From: Synechococcus sp. WH 8020
Lineage (GTDB): Bacteria > Cyanobacteriota > Cyanobacteriia > PCC-6307 > Cyanobiaceae
Direction: 5' to 3'
Assembly (NCBI RefSeq): GCF_001040845.1
Contig: NZ_CP011941.1
Span: forward strand, 2,238,890-2,302,889
Length of the DNA stretch: 64,000 bases
The notes beneath the pieces are model-generated. The model did no database searches. It saw nothing but the letters and a program-made list of their open reading frames with translations, and was not told the origin of the DNA. A program made the translations under genes and the position numbers. Below, piece by piece: positions 48,046 through 57,900 of the stretch. Position 1 is the first letter of the stretch. Each line of letters starts with the position of its first letter.

Positions 48046-50055
48046 TCAGCCCAGCAGAGCCTTTGACTTCGCGACCACGTTGTCGACGGTGAAGCCGAAC
48101 TTCTCCATGCAGGTGCCGCCTGGAGCGGAGGCGCCGAAGCGATTCATGGTGATGCTGTCGCCATCGAGACCAATGAATCGATGCCAGCCAAAGGCTTCAG
48201 CTGCTTCCACCACGATCCGCTTGCGCACAGCGTTGGGGAGGACTTGTTCTTTGTAAGCATCGCTTTGTTCGTCGTAGAGCTCCACGCAAGGCATCGAGAC
48301 CACCCGCACTTTTTTGCCCTCTGATGTGAGCTGCTTTGCGGCTTGGACGCAGAGGTCGAGTTCGGTGCCTGTGCCAATCAAGATCAGATCCGGTGTGCCT
48401 GCGCAGTCTTCAAGGATGTAGCCACCGAAGGCCACCTTGTCGATGGAGGAGTTGGCTTGGTTGGCCATCCCTTGGCGGCTGAGGCACATCGCGCTAGGGC
48501 GGTTGCGATTTTCGATCGCAACTTTGTAGGCACCGCTGGTTTCGTTGCCGTCACCAGGGCGGAACACCAGCATCCCTGGCATGGCGCGCAGAGAGGGGAT
48601 GGTTTCGATCGGCTGGTGGGTGGGGCCGTCTTCTCCAACGCCGATGGAATCGTGGGTGAGCACGTAAATCACCCCAAGCATGCTCAGTGCCGATAAGCGC
48701 ATGGAACCGCGCATGTAATCGGCAAACACCAGGAAGGTACCGCCGTAGGGGATCAAGCCGCTGTTGTGATAAGCGATGCCATTGAGGACGGCCGCCATCG
48801 CGTGCTCGCGCACACCGAAGTGCAGGTAACGCTTCTCAGGGGTTTCGGGCTGGTAGGAGCCGGTTTCTCCGGCGATGTCGGTGTAGTTGGAGTGGGTGAG
48901 GTCAGCGGAGCCGCCGATCAATTCGGGGATTGTGGCTCCCAGGGCTCCGAGACAAATCTGAGAGTGCTTGCGAGTGGCCAGACCTTTGTCGTCTGCGGTG
49001 TAAGTGGGCAGGTTCTTGTCCCAGCCCTGGGGAAGCTCGCCCCGCAGCATGCGCTCGAATTCAGCCGCTTCTGTGGGGTACTTGCTTCGGTAGTTCGCCA
49101 AAGCTTGATTCCATTCGGCTTCCTGTGAAGCGCCGCGTTCTACGGCTTGGCGGTACTGGTCGTAGGCCTCTTGAGGAATTTCGAATGGGCCGTGGGTCCA
49201 GCCCAGCTGTTTGCGTGTGAGCTCAGCTTCCTCTTCTCCAAGGGGGGCGCCATGGACACCAGCCGTATCACTCTTGTTGGGTGAGCCGTAGCCGATGGTG
49301 GTGGTCACCTTGATGATCGAAGGCTTATCCGTAACGGTCTTTGCAGCTTCGATCGCCTTGGCAATGGCGTTCACATCGGTGTCGCCGTCGGCCACGTGTT
49401 GGACGTGCCAGCCATAGGCTTCATAACGCTTGAGAACGTCCTCGGTGAACGACACATCCGTTCGACCATCGATGGTGATGTGATTGTCGTCATAGAGGGC
49501 AATCAATTTGCCCAATTTGAGGTGGCCGGCCAGGGAGGCAGCTTCTGAAGCCACGCCCTCCTGATTGCAGCCATCACCCATGATCACGTAGGTGAAGTGG
49601 TCCACAACTTTGGCGTCAGCCTTGTTGAATTTGGCGCCTAGGTGTGATTCAGCAATGGCCAGACCCACGGCATTGGAGATTCCTGCGCCAAGGGGCCCGG
49701 TGGTGACTTCGATGCCAGGGGTTTCAAATGTTTCCGGATGTCCTGGCGTTTTCGAGCCCCACTGCCGGAATTGTTTGATGTCGTCGATGGTCACCGAGTC
49801 GTAGCCGGTGAGGTGCAGGAGGGCGTACTGCAGCATGCAGCCATGGCCGGCTGACAGGACAAACCGATCGCGATTGAACCACTTTGGGTTTTTGGGGTTG
49901 TGCTTGAGAAACTTGTCCCACAACGTGTACCCCATCGGTGCGCAGCCCATGGGCAAACCGGGGTGACCGCTATTGGATTTATTGACGGCATCAACGGCCA
50001 GCATGCGGATGCTGTTGACGCAGAGCGTGTCGAGAGAAGCGGTTGCGGCGGCCAT
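48046..50055 (-). CDS. tkt: Transketolase
   Basis: Thiamine-diphosphate enzyme of the Calvin cycle and pentose phosphate pathway, moving two-carbon units between sugar phosphates. The 669 aa protein has [17 protein letters not shown], the TPP-binding [20 protein letters not shown], and the pyrimidine-domain [17 protein letters not shown]. The C-terminal domain ends with [18 protein letters not shown]. It follows fabF on the same strand with a 48-base gap. The thiamine gene thiC lies convergent on its other side. Confidence 0.96.
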   Translation of the reverse strand: MAAATASLDTLCVNSIRMLAVDAVNKSNSGHPGLPMGCAPMGYTLWDKFLKHNPKNPKWFNRDRFVLSAGHGCMLQYALLHLTGYDSVTIDDIKQFRQWGSKTPGHPETFETPGIEVTTGPLGAGISNAVGLAIAESHLGAKFNKADAKVVDHFTYVIMGDGCNQEGVASEAASLAGHLKLGKLIALYDDNHITIDGRTDVSFTEDVLKRYEAYGWHVQHVADGDTDVNAIAKAIEAAKTVTDKPSIIKVTTTIGYGSPNKSDTAGVHGAPLGEEEAELTRKQLGWTHGPFEIPQEAYDQYRQAVERGASQEAEWNQALANYRSKYPTEAAEFERMLRGELPQGWDKNLPTYTADDKGLATRKHSQICLGALGATIPELIGGSADLTHSNYTDIAGETGSYQPETPEKRYLHFGVREHAMAAVLNGIAYHNSGLIPYGGTFLVFADYMRGSMRLSALSMLGVIYVLTHDSIGVGEDGPTHQPIETIPSLRAMPGMLVFRPGDGNETSGAYKVAIENRNRPSAMCLSRQGMANQANSSIDKVAFGGYILEDCAGTPDLILIGTGTELDLCVQAAKQLTSEGKKVRVVSMPCVELYDEQSDAYKEQVLPNAVRKRIVVEAAEAFGWHRFIGLDGDSITMNRFGASAPGGTCMEKFGFTVDNVVAKSKALLG

Positions 50056-50103
50056 GGAGTGGAGAGGAGGGGGGAGGAGTTAAGGGTTGGACTGAGCTAG
50101 GTG

Positions 50104-51351
50104 TTAGCTCATGCGTCGGAAGGCGAGGCAGACGTTGTGACCGCCGAAGCCGAAGGAGTTGGACAGCACTGTTCCCAGTGTTAGTTCACGAGCCGTGTTC
50201 GGCACAATATCCAGATCACATTCGGGATCCGGATTGTTGTAGTTGATGGTGGGTGGAACGACACCGTTGCGCAGCGCCAGCACACAGGCCACAGCTTCGA
50301 TTCCGCCCGAGCCCCCGAGCAAGTGGCCCGTCATCGACTTCGTTGAACTCACCGGAATGTCCTTGGCGCGACTGCCAAGAGCACTCTTAATCGCTGCGGT
50401 TTCGTTGCTGTCGTTGGCGGGTGTACTGGTGCCGTGGGCGTTGACGTAGTCCACGCTGTCAGCAGCGATGCCACCATCTTCAAGCGCCAGGCGCATGGCG
50501 GCTGCACCACCAACGCCGCCTGGAGTTGGAGAGGTGATGTGGTGAGCATCACAAGTGGTTCCGTAACCCACGATTTCGGCCAAAATTGTGGCGCCTCGGG
50601 CTTCGGCGTGGGCAAGGGTTTCAAGGACCAATATCCCTGAACCTTCTCCGATCACGAATCCATCCCTGGTTTGGTCGAAAGGCCGACTCGCACCAGCAGG
50701 ATCGTCGTTGCGGAACGACAGCGCCTTGGCACTGGCGAAGCCGGCTACTCCAAGGGGGGTGATCGCTGATTCGGCACCGCCGCAAATCATGACGTCGGCT
50801 TTGCCCAACTGCAGCAGCTGGAAGGCATCGCCGATGGCATTGGATCCTGCGGCACAGGCTGTGGCGACAGCGGAGCTAGGACCTTTGGCCCCAAGAGCGA
50901 TCGCCGCCAGCCCTGTGGCCATATTCGGAATCATCATCGGCACCGTGAAGGGGCTGACGCGACCCGGGGCTTTGTCTTTCAGAACATGAGCCTGGGTTTC
51001 CATGGTGAGAAGCCCGCCAACCCCAGAACCGATGCTGACGCCAATGCGATGGGCATTCTCTGGGGTGATCGTGAGGCCCGAGTCGGCGAGGGCCTGCTTC
51101 GCAGCTACCACGCCGAATTTGCAGAAACGATCCCAGCGTTTGGCGTCTTTGGGCTCAATGAAGCCACTGGGATCAAAATTCTTGACTTCAGCAGCGAAAC
51201 GACAGGCGTGCTGCGCTGCATCAAACAAGGTGATCGCTTCGACGCCGTTCTTTGCAGAGGTCAAGCCCTCCCAATAGTCAGCGACGGTATTGCCGATCGG
51301 TGTAACGGCACCGAGGCCCGTGACCACGACGCGCTGGAGACCCTCCACCAT
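50104..51351 (-). CDS. fabF: 3-oxoacyl-[ACP] synthase II
   Basis: Condensing enzyme of fatty-acid chain elongation. The 415 aa protein shows the Cys-His-His triad: VATACAAGSNAIGD (nucleophile Cys), VNAHGTSTPANDSNE and STKSMTGHLLGGSGG. The N-terminal RVVVTGLGAVTPIGN is typical. It lies 8 bases after acpP ends, forming the usual acpP-fabF pair, and tkt follows. Confidence 0.97.
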   Translation of the reverse strand: MVEGLQRVVVTGLGAVTPIGNTVADYWEGLTSAKNGVEAITLFDAAQHACRFAAEVKNFDPSGFIEPKDAKRWDRFCKFGVVAAKQALADSGLTITPENAHRIGVSIGSGVGGLLTMETQAHVLKDKAPGRVSPFTVPMMIPNMATGLAAIALGAKGPSSAVATACAAGSNAIGDAFQLLQLGKADVMICGGAESAITPLGVAGFASAKALSFRNDDPAGASRPFDQTRDGFVIGEGSGILVLETLAHAEARGATILAEIVGYGTTCDAHHITSPTPGGVGGAAAMRLALEDGGIAADSVDYVNAHGTSTPANDSNETAAIKSALGSRAKDIPVSSTKSMTGHLLGGSGGIEAVACVLALRNGVVPPTINYNNPDPECDLDIVPNTARELTLGTVLSNSFGFGGHNVCLAFRRMS

Positions 51352-51359
51352 GCAGATCC

Positions 51360-51602
51360 TCAGGCTTGCTTGTCTTCGATGTATTTGACGGCATCGCCAA
51401 CGGTGGCAATTCCTTCGGCGGCTTCATCGGGAATTTCGATGTCGAAGGCTTCTTCAAGAGCCATTACCAACTCGACGGTGTCGAGTGAGTCAGCTCCCAG
51501 ATCATTCTGAAAGTTGGACTCCGGTTTCACTTCGCCGGCATCAACGCTGAGCTGCTCCGTAACGATCGAACGGACTTTTTCGAGGATCGATTCCTGGGAC
51601 AT
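51360..51602 (-). CDS. acpP: Acyl carrier protein
   Basis: Carries growing acyl chains on a phosphopantetheine arm. The 80 aa acidic protein has the modification site [20 protein letters not shown] with the Ser in the conserved DSL, and starts [14 protein letters not shown]. An in-frame upstream start to 51683 would add 27 basic residues not found in the family and run into the psaC promoter region, so I use the ATG at 51602. It is divergent from psaC. Confidence 0.97.
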   Translation of the reverse strand: MSQESILEKVRSIVTEQLSVDAGEVKPESNFQNDLGADSLDTVELVMALEEAFDIEIPDEAAEGIATVGDAVKYIEDKQA

Positions 51603-51673
51603 GGCCGTGCAGACGTGACGCCGCATCTTACGGGCTTGCCCTGCACGCCACCTCGTGGCGTTAACAACGGTGA

Positions 51674-51997
<324 letters not shown>

Positions 51998-52021
51998 ATT
52001 TGGTTCAATACCCATACGATC

Positions 52022-52045
52022 AGCCCGGCTAAGCCGGGTTTTTTT
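52022..52045 (+). terminator. Rho-independent terminator after psaC
   Basis: Stem AGCCCGGC / GCCGGGTT (one G-T pair) with a TAA loop, followed by a run of seven T. The T run ends 2 bases before the glmS ATG, so the hairpin occupies the place where the glmS ribosome-binding site would be. Confidence 0.9.
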
Positions 52046-52047
52046 CT

Positions 52048-53934
52048 ATGTGCGGCATCGTCGCGGTGATTGGTTCGCGAGACGCGGCACCGCTGCTGCT
52101 TGAAGGTCTTCGCCAGCTGGAGTACCGCGGCTACGACTCCGCGGGTATCGCCACGTTGCAGGGCAATGATTTGCACTGCCTTCGCGCCAAAGGAAAGCTG
52201 AACAACCTCACCGTTCGTGTGGACAGTGAAGGTGCACCGGGGCTTTGTGGAATCGGCCATACCCGCTGGGCGACCCATGGCAAGCCTGAGGAGCACAACG
52301 CCCACCCCCACCGTGATGGAAGCGGCAGGGTTGCGGTTGTTCAGAACGGGATCATTGAAAACCACCGGGCTTTGCGAGAAGAGCTCACGGCTGCGGGTGT
52401 GAGCTTTCAATCGGAAACCGACACCGAGGTGATTCCCCATTTGATTGCAGCGCAATTGCAGTTGATGGGGGTCGACGAGGGAGATGGAAACGGCAATGTT
52501 TTGCTTGAGGCGGTGCAGGCCGTGCTTCCCCGGCTTCAAGGCGCTTACGCCTTAGCGGTGTTGTGGGCTGATGCCCCCGGAGCTCTGGTGGTGGCACGCA
52601 AAGCGGCACCACTTCTGATTGGGCTTGGGGAAGGGGAGTTCCTTTGTGCCAGTGATACCCCTGCCTTGGCGGGATTCACGCGCACGATCCTTCCCATGGA
52701 AGACGGCGAAGTGGCGCTGCTCAGTCCTTTAGGAATTGAGCTGTATGACGCGGAAGGGGCGCGGCAACAGCGCACTCCAACCACGCTTAGTGGGTCGGAT
52801 CACATTGCCGACAAGCGCCATTTCCGCCACTTCATGTTGAAGGAAATCCATGAGCAGCCCGAAACGGCGCGGCTCTGGGTGGATCGTCATCTGCCGGTTG
52901 GGCTGACTGTCGCCAATCCGGTGGCGCTTCCGTTTGATGAATCCTTCTACGAAGGCGTGGAACGCATCCAAATCCTGGCGTGTGGCACCAGTCGCCACGC
53001 CGCTTTGGTGGGGGCGTATTTGCTTGAGCAATTCGCCGGTCTGCCCACCACGGTGTTTTATGCCAGTGAGTTTCGTTATGCCCCACCACCGCTGGCGCCC
53101 CACACCCTCACGATTGGGGTCACGCAATCTGGAGAAACGGCAGACACCCTTGCCGCTCTAAGCATGGATGCCAAGCGACGGCAGGCCTACGGACAGCCTG
53201 GCTATGCACCGCGGCAACTTGGTGTGACCAATCGCACGGAGAGCTCATTGGCCCGGCAGGTGCCCTACATCCTTGATATCGGTGCGGGGATTGAGGTGGG
53301 TGTTGCTGCCACCAAAACCTTTCTTGGACAGCTGTTGGCCTTCTATGGCTTGGCGGTTGCCTTTGCTGCCAGGCGTGGGCACCGCTCGGAGACTGAGATC
53401 AGCGGCTTACTGGAAGAACTGCGAGCCTTGCCGGAGCAGCTGGAGCTCCTGGTGGAGCATCACGATAAGGGCTCAGAAGCCTTGGCTCACCGCTTTGCTG
53501 AAACCCAAGATGTAATTTTCCTTGGCCGCGGGATTAACTATCCGATTGCCCTGGAGGGAGCCCTCAAGCTCAAGGAAATCAGTTACATCCACGCCGAGGG
53601 CTATCCCGCCGGGGAAATGAAGCATGGGCCGATCGCCCTGCTCGATTCGCACGTGCCGGTGGTGTCGATTGCGATGCCTGGCCCAGTGTTTGAAAAGGTG
53701 TTGAGCAATGCCCAGGAGGCCAAAGCCCGTGATGCGCAAATGATCGGTGTGGCCCCTGAAGGCCCAGACACCGAGTTGTTTGATGCACTCTTGCCCGTGC
53801 CCGAAGTGAGCGAGTGGGTGAGCCCACTACTCACGGTGGTGCCGATGCAGTTGCTCAGCTATCACATCGCGGCCTATCGGGGCCTGGATGTGGACCAACC
53901 GCGCAATTTGGCCAAGAGCGTCACGGTGGAGTGA
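52048..53934 (+). CDS. glmS: Glucosamine-fructose-6-phosphate aminotransferase (isomerizing)
   Basis: Makes glucosamine-6-phosphate from fructose-6-phosphate and glutamine, the entry to UDP-GlcNAc. The 628 aa protein starts MCGIVAVIG, so the catalytic Cys becomes residue 1 after Met removal; this fixes the start at 52048. The glutaminase domain has GIGHTRWATHGKPEEHNAHPH. Two SIS sugar-isomerase domains follow (ILACGTSRHAAL, GVTQSGETADT, FLGRGINYPIALEGALKLKEISYIHAEGYPAGEMKHGP). It ends with the standard LAKSVTVE. No glmS ribozyme is present upstream. Confidence 0.97.
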   Translation: MCGIVAVIGSRDAAPLLLEGLRQLEYRGYDSAGIATLQGNDLHCLRAKGKLNNLTVRVDSEGAPGLCGIGHTRWATHGKPEEHNAHPHRDGSGRVAVVQNGIIENHRALREELTAAGVSFQSETDTEVIPHLIAAQLQLMGVDEGDGNGNVLLEAVQAVLPRLQGAYALAVLWADAPGALVVARKAAPLLIGLGEGEFLCASDTPALAGFTRTILPMEDGEVALLSPLGIELYDAEGARQQRTPTTLSGSDHIADKRHFRHFMLKEIHEQPETARLWVDRHLPVGLTVANPVALPFDESFYEGVERIQILACGTSRHAALVGAYLLEQFAGLPTTVFYASEFRYAPPPLAPHTLTIGVTQSGETADTLAALSMDAKRRQAYGQPGYAPRQLGVTNRTESSLARQVPYILDIGAGIEVGVAATKTFLGQLLAFYGLAVAFAARRGHRSETEISGLLEELRALPEQLELLVEHHDKGSEALAHRFAETQDVIFLGRGINYPIALEGALKLKEISYIHAEGYPAGEMKHGPIALLDSHVPVVSIAMPGPVFEKVLSNAQEAKARDAQMIGVAPEGPDTELFDALLPVPEVSEWVSPLLTVVPMQLLSYHIAAYRGLDVDQPRNLAKSVTVE

Positions 53935-53947
53935 AAGAGGCGAAGGA

Positions 53948-55402
53948 TTAGCAGCTGCTTTCCTTCCGATCACCTCTGCCGTAACGATCTTCAAAGCGCA
54001 CGATGTCGTCTTCTCCGAGGTACTCACCGCTTTGAACCTCGATCATGACCACTGGGATTCGGCCGGGATTGCTGAGCCGGTGCTTGCAGCCGACGGGGAT
54101 GTAAGTGCTCTGGTTTTCGCCGATGAGTTGCTCTTCGCCATCACGCTCCACAAGGGCAGTTCCGTGTACCACCACCCAATGTTCGGCTCTGTGATGGTGC
54201 ATTTGAAGCGACAGGCTGGCGCCAGGTTTGACTGAGATGCGTTTGACCTGCCAACGGGTTCCTTCCACGACGCCGGTGTATGCACCCCAGGGGCGATAAA
54301 TCTTGCGATGGGCCTTGCCCTCGGGGCTGCCCTCTGCTTCCAGCTGTTGCACTACTGTTTTGACGTTTTGAGCTTGGCTCCGATCAGCGATTAGCACGGC
54401 GTCGTCAGTTTCGACGACCACAAGGTTTTCTACGCCAAGGCCTACCACCAACCTGTGCTCACTACGTAGATAACAGTTTTTGCTGCCTTCGCTGATCACC
54501 CTTCCGCGCAACACATTGCCGTTCTCATCACGATCAGCTGTGTCCCAGAGGGCGCTCCAGCTGCCCACATCACTCCAGCCAGCATCGAGTGGAAGCACGC
54601 TGCCGAGATCGGTTTGCTCCATCACGGCCACATCAATTGCCACGTTGGGGCATTTGCCAAAGGCGTTTCGATCTAGGCGTAGGAAGTCCAAATCGGCCAT
54701 GTCTTGTTCCAAGGCGGCGCGGCACCAGCTCACCACTTCAGGGGCAAGCCGCTCCAGTTCAGCGAGCATGGTGCTGGCCTTAAACAGGAACATGCCGCTG
54801 TTCCAGGTGAAGCGTCCACTGGCGAGAAATTGTTCCGCCGTTGCTTGATCGGGTTTTTCTACGAAGCGCGCGATCGGCACTGCCGACAGTGCACCAGGTT
54901 GAAGAGGTTCAGCAGCTTCGATGTAGCCATAGCCGGTTTCGGGTGCGGTCGGCACAATCCCAAAGGTCACTAAACGGCCGGCCTCCGCTTCTTTGCGGCC
55001 GGCGGCAATGGCGGATTGAAACTGCGCTCCATCACGAATCACGTGGTCTGCTGCAAGCACGAGCAAGAGGGGGTCGTCTCCTTGGGCTGTTGCTTGAAGC
55101 GCCGCGACCGCAACGGCTGGTGCTGTATTGCGACCCATTGGTTCTAAAAGGATTGCGCCAGGTTCCACATCGATCTGGCGCATCTGCTCAGCCACGATGA
55201 AGCGGTGATCCTCGTTGCAGATCAGCAGCGGCTTCCCAAGCGCTTCAATGCCGGTTAATCGCTTCTGGGTTTGTTGCAGCAGGGTGTCGTCACCACTGCC
55301 TCCGAGGGGCCAGTACTGCTTGGGATAGCTCGCCCGCGAAAGAGGCCAGAGGCGTGTGCCAGTACCACCGCAAAGGATCACAGGAATTAGCGGGGTGATC
55401 AC
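53948..55402 (-). CDS. manC: Mannose-1-phosphate guanylyltransferase / mannose-6-phosphate isomerase
   Basis: Bifunctional type II enzyme of 484 aa that makes GDP-mannose and can interconvert mannose-6-phosphate and fructose-6-phosphate. The N-terminal nucleotidyltransferase has PVILCGGTGTRLWPLSR and the FVEKPD segment. The C-terminal cupin isomerase domain has RPWGAYTGVVEGTRWQVKRI and LSLQMHHHRAEHWVVVHG. It is convergent with glmS and divergent from the polysaccharide genes, and it marks the edge of the AT-rich island. Confidence 0.94.
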   Translation of the reverse strand: MITPLIPVILCGGTGTRLWPLSRASYPKQYWPLGGSGDDTLLQQTQKRLTGIEALGKPLLICNEDHRFIVAEQMRQIDVEPGAILLEPMGRNTAPAVAVAALQATAQGDDPLLLVLAADHVIRDGAQFQSAIAAGRKEAEAGRLVTFGIVPTAPETGYGYIEAAEPLQPGALSAVPIARFVEKPDQATAEQFLASGRFTWNSGMFLFKASTMLAELERLAPEVVSWCRAALEQDMADLDFLRLDRNAFGKCPNVAIDVAVMEQTDLGSVLPLDAGWSDVGSWSALWDTADRDENGNVLRGRVISEGSKNCYLRSEHRLVVGLGVENLVVVETDDAVLIADRSQAQNVKTVVQQLEAEGSPEGKAHRKIYRPWGAYTGVVEGTRWQVKRISVKPGASLSLQMHHHRAEHWVVVHGTALVERDGEEQLIGENQSTYIPVGCKHRLSNPGRIPVVMIEVQSGEYLGEDDIVRFEDRYGRGDRKESSC

Positions 55403-55993
55403 TGGATCGTTGCTGTCAATGGCTTCGAGTCTCTCGCAGCCTTGTAGCGAGAATCAAGGGGGGAGGCCAAGTCAGCTGAAGAGGTTGTCGTTAAATGTTG
55501 AGATAACTATGCCATTAAAAATGATCTGAGACTTGAATGTTTCCGGTGGAATATTCACCTTTTATCCTTAGAGCTTGCGTTTAGACAGTTTGGTTTGGCA
55601 AGATTGTTGATAGTAATAGGTGAGCTGTTGCAGAAGTCTCCTTCCGTCATTAATTAGCGACTAACCTTCGGGAGTGTCAGGTCAGTGTGGCTGCCTAGAA
55701 AGCTGTTGTCTCTGGCAACCAGGATCGCACTTTCATTCTCTCAATAACGATACAGATTTATTTGTTGCTGCTGTTTAGAATTGATTCAATGCACTACAAA
55801 GATGAGGCCTTCTTGCTTTAAGGTATTGTGCTGCTGGTCAGAGCTGTGTAGTGTTGGGGAAAGCCTGTATATTGCGTTTGAAAGTCTTTTGGGCTTGTAG
55901 CCATGAAATTGTCTTAAATTTCCCGAAAAGCAAGAGAGGTTGCGATCTGCTTTGTAAGGCTCTAAAATCTAAATTACATACCAAATTTATTCG
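55403..55993. other. AT-rich intergenic region at the island edge
   Basis: About 590 bases between manC and the first acetyltransferase gene. No open frame with coding character is seen on either strand; the longest minus-strand frame (55838-56023) has a non-protein-like composition and overlaps the next gene. It carries the shift from GC-rich to AT-rich sequence and must hold promoters for genes on both sides. It may be a remnant of lost genes. Confidence 0.5.
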
Positions 55994-56584
55994 ATGCTGA
56001 TTCATCCTTCGGTTGCGATTCACCCAACTGCTGAGGTTGATGCAGGTGCAACTATTGGCTCAGAGAGTAGAGTTTGGCATTGGGTTCACATATGCTCAGG
56101 TGCCATCATTGGAAGCAGATGCTCTTTCGGGCAAAATGTATTCGTTGGCAACAAGGTAAGCATTGGCAATAACGTCAAAGTGCAAAATAATGTCTCTATT
56201 TACGACAACATTACGCTCGAAGATGATGTCTTCTGTGGGCCTAGTATGGTATTCACGAATGTCTATAATCCGCGTTCTGCGGTTAGTCGTAAAGATGAGT
56301 ATAGGGATACATATGTTGAAAAAGCAGTAACGCTTGGTGCTAATTGCACAGTTGTATGCGGTGTTCGAATAGGCCATCATGCCTTCGTTGGAGCAGGGGC
56401 TGTTGTTAATCGAGATGTCAAGCCGTATGCGCTTATGGTTGGGGTGCCAGCACAGCAAGTTGGTTGGATGAGCGCTTATGGAGAACGAATCCCTCTCCCT
56501 TTGCAAGGTGAGGGCAGCTGGTCTTGTCCCCATACTGGCGAGAATTACAGACTCATCTCCAATCACTTAGAGGTGATTACATGA
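55994..56584 (+). CDS. Left-handed beta-helix N-acetyltransferase (WbpD/WlbB-like)
   Basis: Hexapeptide-repeat acetyltransferase of 196 aa. The left-handed beta-helix is visible as repeated I-G-x-x-x-x units ([35 protein letters not shown]) with the acceptor region [10 protein letters not shown] and [11 protein letters not shown]. It is closest in pattern to WbpD/WlbB, which acetylate the 3-amino group of UDP-2-acetamido-3-amino-glucuronate. It is the first gene of the island, and its stop overlaps the ATG of a 31-codon frame. Confidence 0.88.
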   Translation: MLIHPSVAIHPTAEVDAGATIGSESRVWHWVHICSGAIIGSRCSFGQNVFVGNKVSIGNNVKVQNNVSIYDNITLEDDVFCGPSMVFTNVYNPRSAVSRKDEYRDTYVEKAVTLGANCTVVCGVRIGHHAFVGAGAVVNRDVKPYALMVGVPAQQVGWMSAYGERIPLPLQGEGSWSCPHTGENYRLISNHLEVIT

Positions 56585-56676
56585 TAAAAATGCCCATTCC
56601 TCGGGCCTTGTATCAGGAGCTTGCTGCAAAGCACCACGTCGAAGAGCTGCTAACAGCTGAGAGTGTTTTTGCCTAA
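56581..56676 (+). CDS. Very short open frame coupled to acetyltransferase gene
   Basis: A 31-codon frame starting with an ATG that overlaps the previous stop (ATGA) and ending at TAA. The peptide begins [17 protein letters not shown] and contains a helical stretch [10 protein letters not shown]. It matches nothing I recognise. It may be a real small protein, the start of a gene truncated by deletion, or chance. Confidence 0.3.
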   Translation: MIKMPIPRALYQELAAKHHVEELLTAESVFA

Positions 56677-56722
56677 ACATCCTTTGTTGGTATAAATTTG
56701 TGTTTGAGTAGCCTTTCGGATT

Positions 56723-57850
56723 TTGCAATTTATTGATCTCAAGGCTCAGCAGCAGCAACGACTTTCTGACGGGCGCACTCTCAGGCAAGCGATCGACACA
56801 CGTTTGCAGGCATTGCTGGAACATGGTCAATACATTCTTGGCCCGGAAGTAGCTGAGCTTGAATTTCTACTTGCAAATTACGTTGGAGTTGATCATTGCA
56901 TTGCCGTAGCTAGCGGAACGGATGCTCTGCTGATCGCATTAATGGCCCTTGGGGTACAACCAGGCGATGAGGTGATCACAACACCATTTTCATTTATTGC
57001 TACATCGGAAACGATTGCACTTCTTGGTGCCGTGCCTGTTTATGCGGACATCGATCCGCTGAGTTACAACATCGATCCGGCTTGCATTGAAGCGGCGATC
57101 ACTTCTCGTACCAAGGCGATTATTCCTGTGAGCCTTTACGGGCAACCGGCAGATTTTTCAGCCATTAATTCAATTGCTTCACGCTATGAGATTCCAGTCA
57201 TTGAAGATGGTGCTCAAAGTTTCGGTTCTAAGCAAAATGGCAAGCGCAGTTGTGGCTTGAGTACGGTTGGCACGACAAGTTTTTTCCCTTCTAAGCCTTT
57301 TGGTGCTTATGGCGATGCAGGTGCTTGTTTTACGAGTGATGGTGATCTGGCAGAGCGGATGCGTCGGATCTCACGCCATGGTCAAAGCCGTCGCTATTTC
57401 CATACAGATTTAGGTATTAATGGTCGTATCGATACTATTCAAGCAGCTATATTATTAGCAAAATTTGAGTTGTTTGAGTCTGAGGTTGCCTCGAGGGAAA
57501 GGATAGGAGCTCGCTATAGCCAACAACTCGGCCAAGCAGGGATTTTGACTACGCCTCAATTGGCTTTGGGCAATACTAGTGTCTATGCGCAGTACACAAT
57601 TCAAGTCGATCATCGTCTTGAGGTACAGACAACACTGAAAGAAAAAAATATTCCTACGGCTGTCCATTACCCAACCCTGTTGTGCCAGCAACCAGCAATT
57701 AAATCCTGCAGTAGTCGTTGCTCTGAGCAATGTTCTTCCCCGAATGCGCAAAAAGCAAGTGAACGTGTATTGAGTTTGCCAATGCATCCATATCTCAGCG
57801 AAACAGATCAAGACTGTGTCGTTGCTGCATTGAAGAGCACAATACTATGA
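56723..57850 (+). CDS. DegT/DnrJ/EryC1-family sugar aminotransferase (WbpE-like)
   Basis: PLP-dependent aminotransferase of 375 aa acting on a keto-sugar nucleotide. It has FIDLKAQQQQRLS near the N-terminus, VASGTDALLIALMALGVQPGDEVI, PVIEDGAQSFGS, and the PLP-lysine segment TSFFPSKPFGAYGDAG. These match WbpE/WlbC, which aminate UDP-2-acetamido-3-keto-glucuronate at C3. The start appears to be TTG at 56723, since the family begins at this point and no ATG fits. Confidence 0.9.
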   Translation: MQFIDLKAQQQQRLSDGRTLRQAIDTRLQALLEHGQYILGPEVAELEFLLANYVGVDHCIAVASGTDALLIALMALGVQPGDEVITTPFSFIATSETIALLGAVPVYADIDPLSYNIDPACIEAAITSRTKAIIPVSLYGQPADFSAINSIASRYEIPVIEDGAQSFGSKQNGKRSCGLSTVGTTSFFPSKPFGAYGDAGACFTSDGDLAERMRRISRHGQSRRYFHTDLGINGRIDTIQAAILLAKFELFESEVASRERIGARYSQQLGQAGILTTPQLALGNTSVYAQYTIQVDHRLEVQTTLKEKNIPTAVHYPTLLCQQPAIKSCSSRCSEQCSSPNAQKASERVLSLPMHPYLSETDQDCVVAALKSTIL

Positions 57851-57900
57851 GTTAGTATTTAATCAATCCAAGCTTCTCATACTGACTTTAGAGAATTTTA

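Noticed and set aside
52000-52047. glmS ribozyme upstream of glmS
   Set aside because: Only the psaC terminator is present and there is no space for the ribozyme.
55838-56023. Minus-strand frame of 61 codons before the acetyltransferase gene
   Set aside because: Overlaps the start of a real gene, lacks any motif, and has the composition of chance translation of AT-rich sequence.
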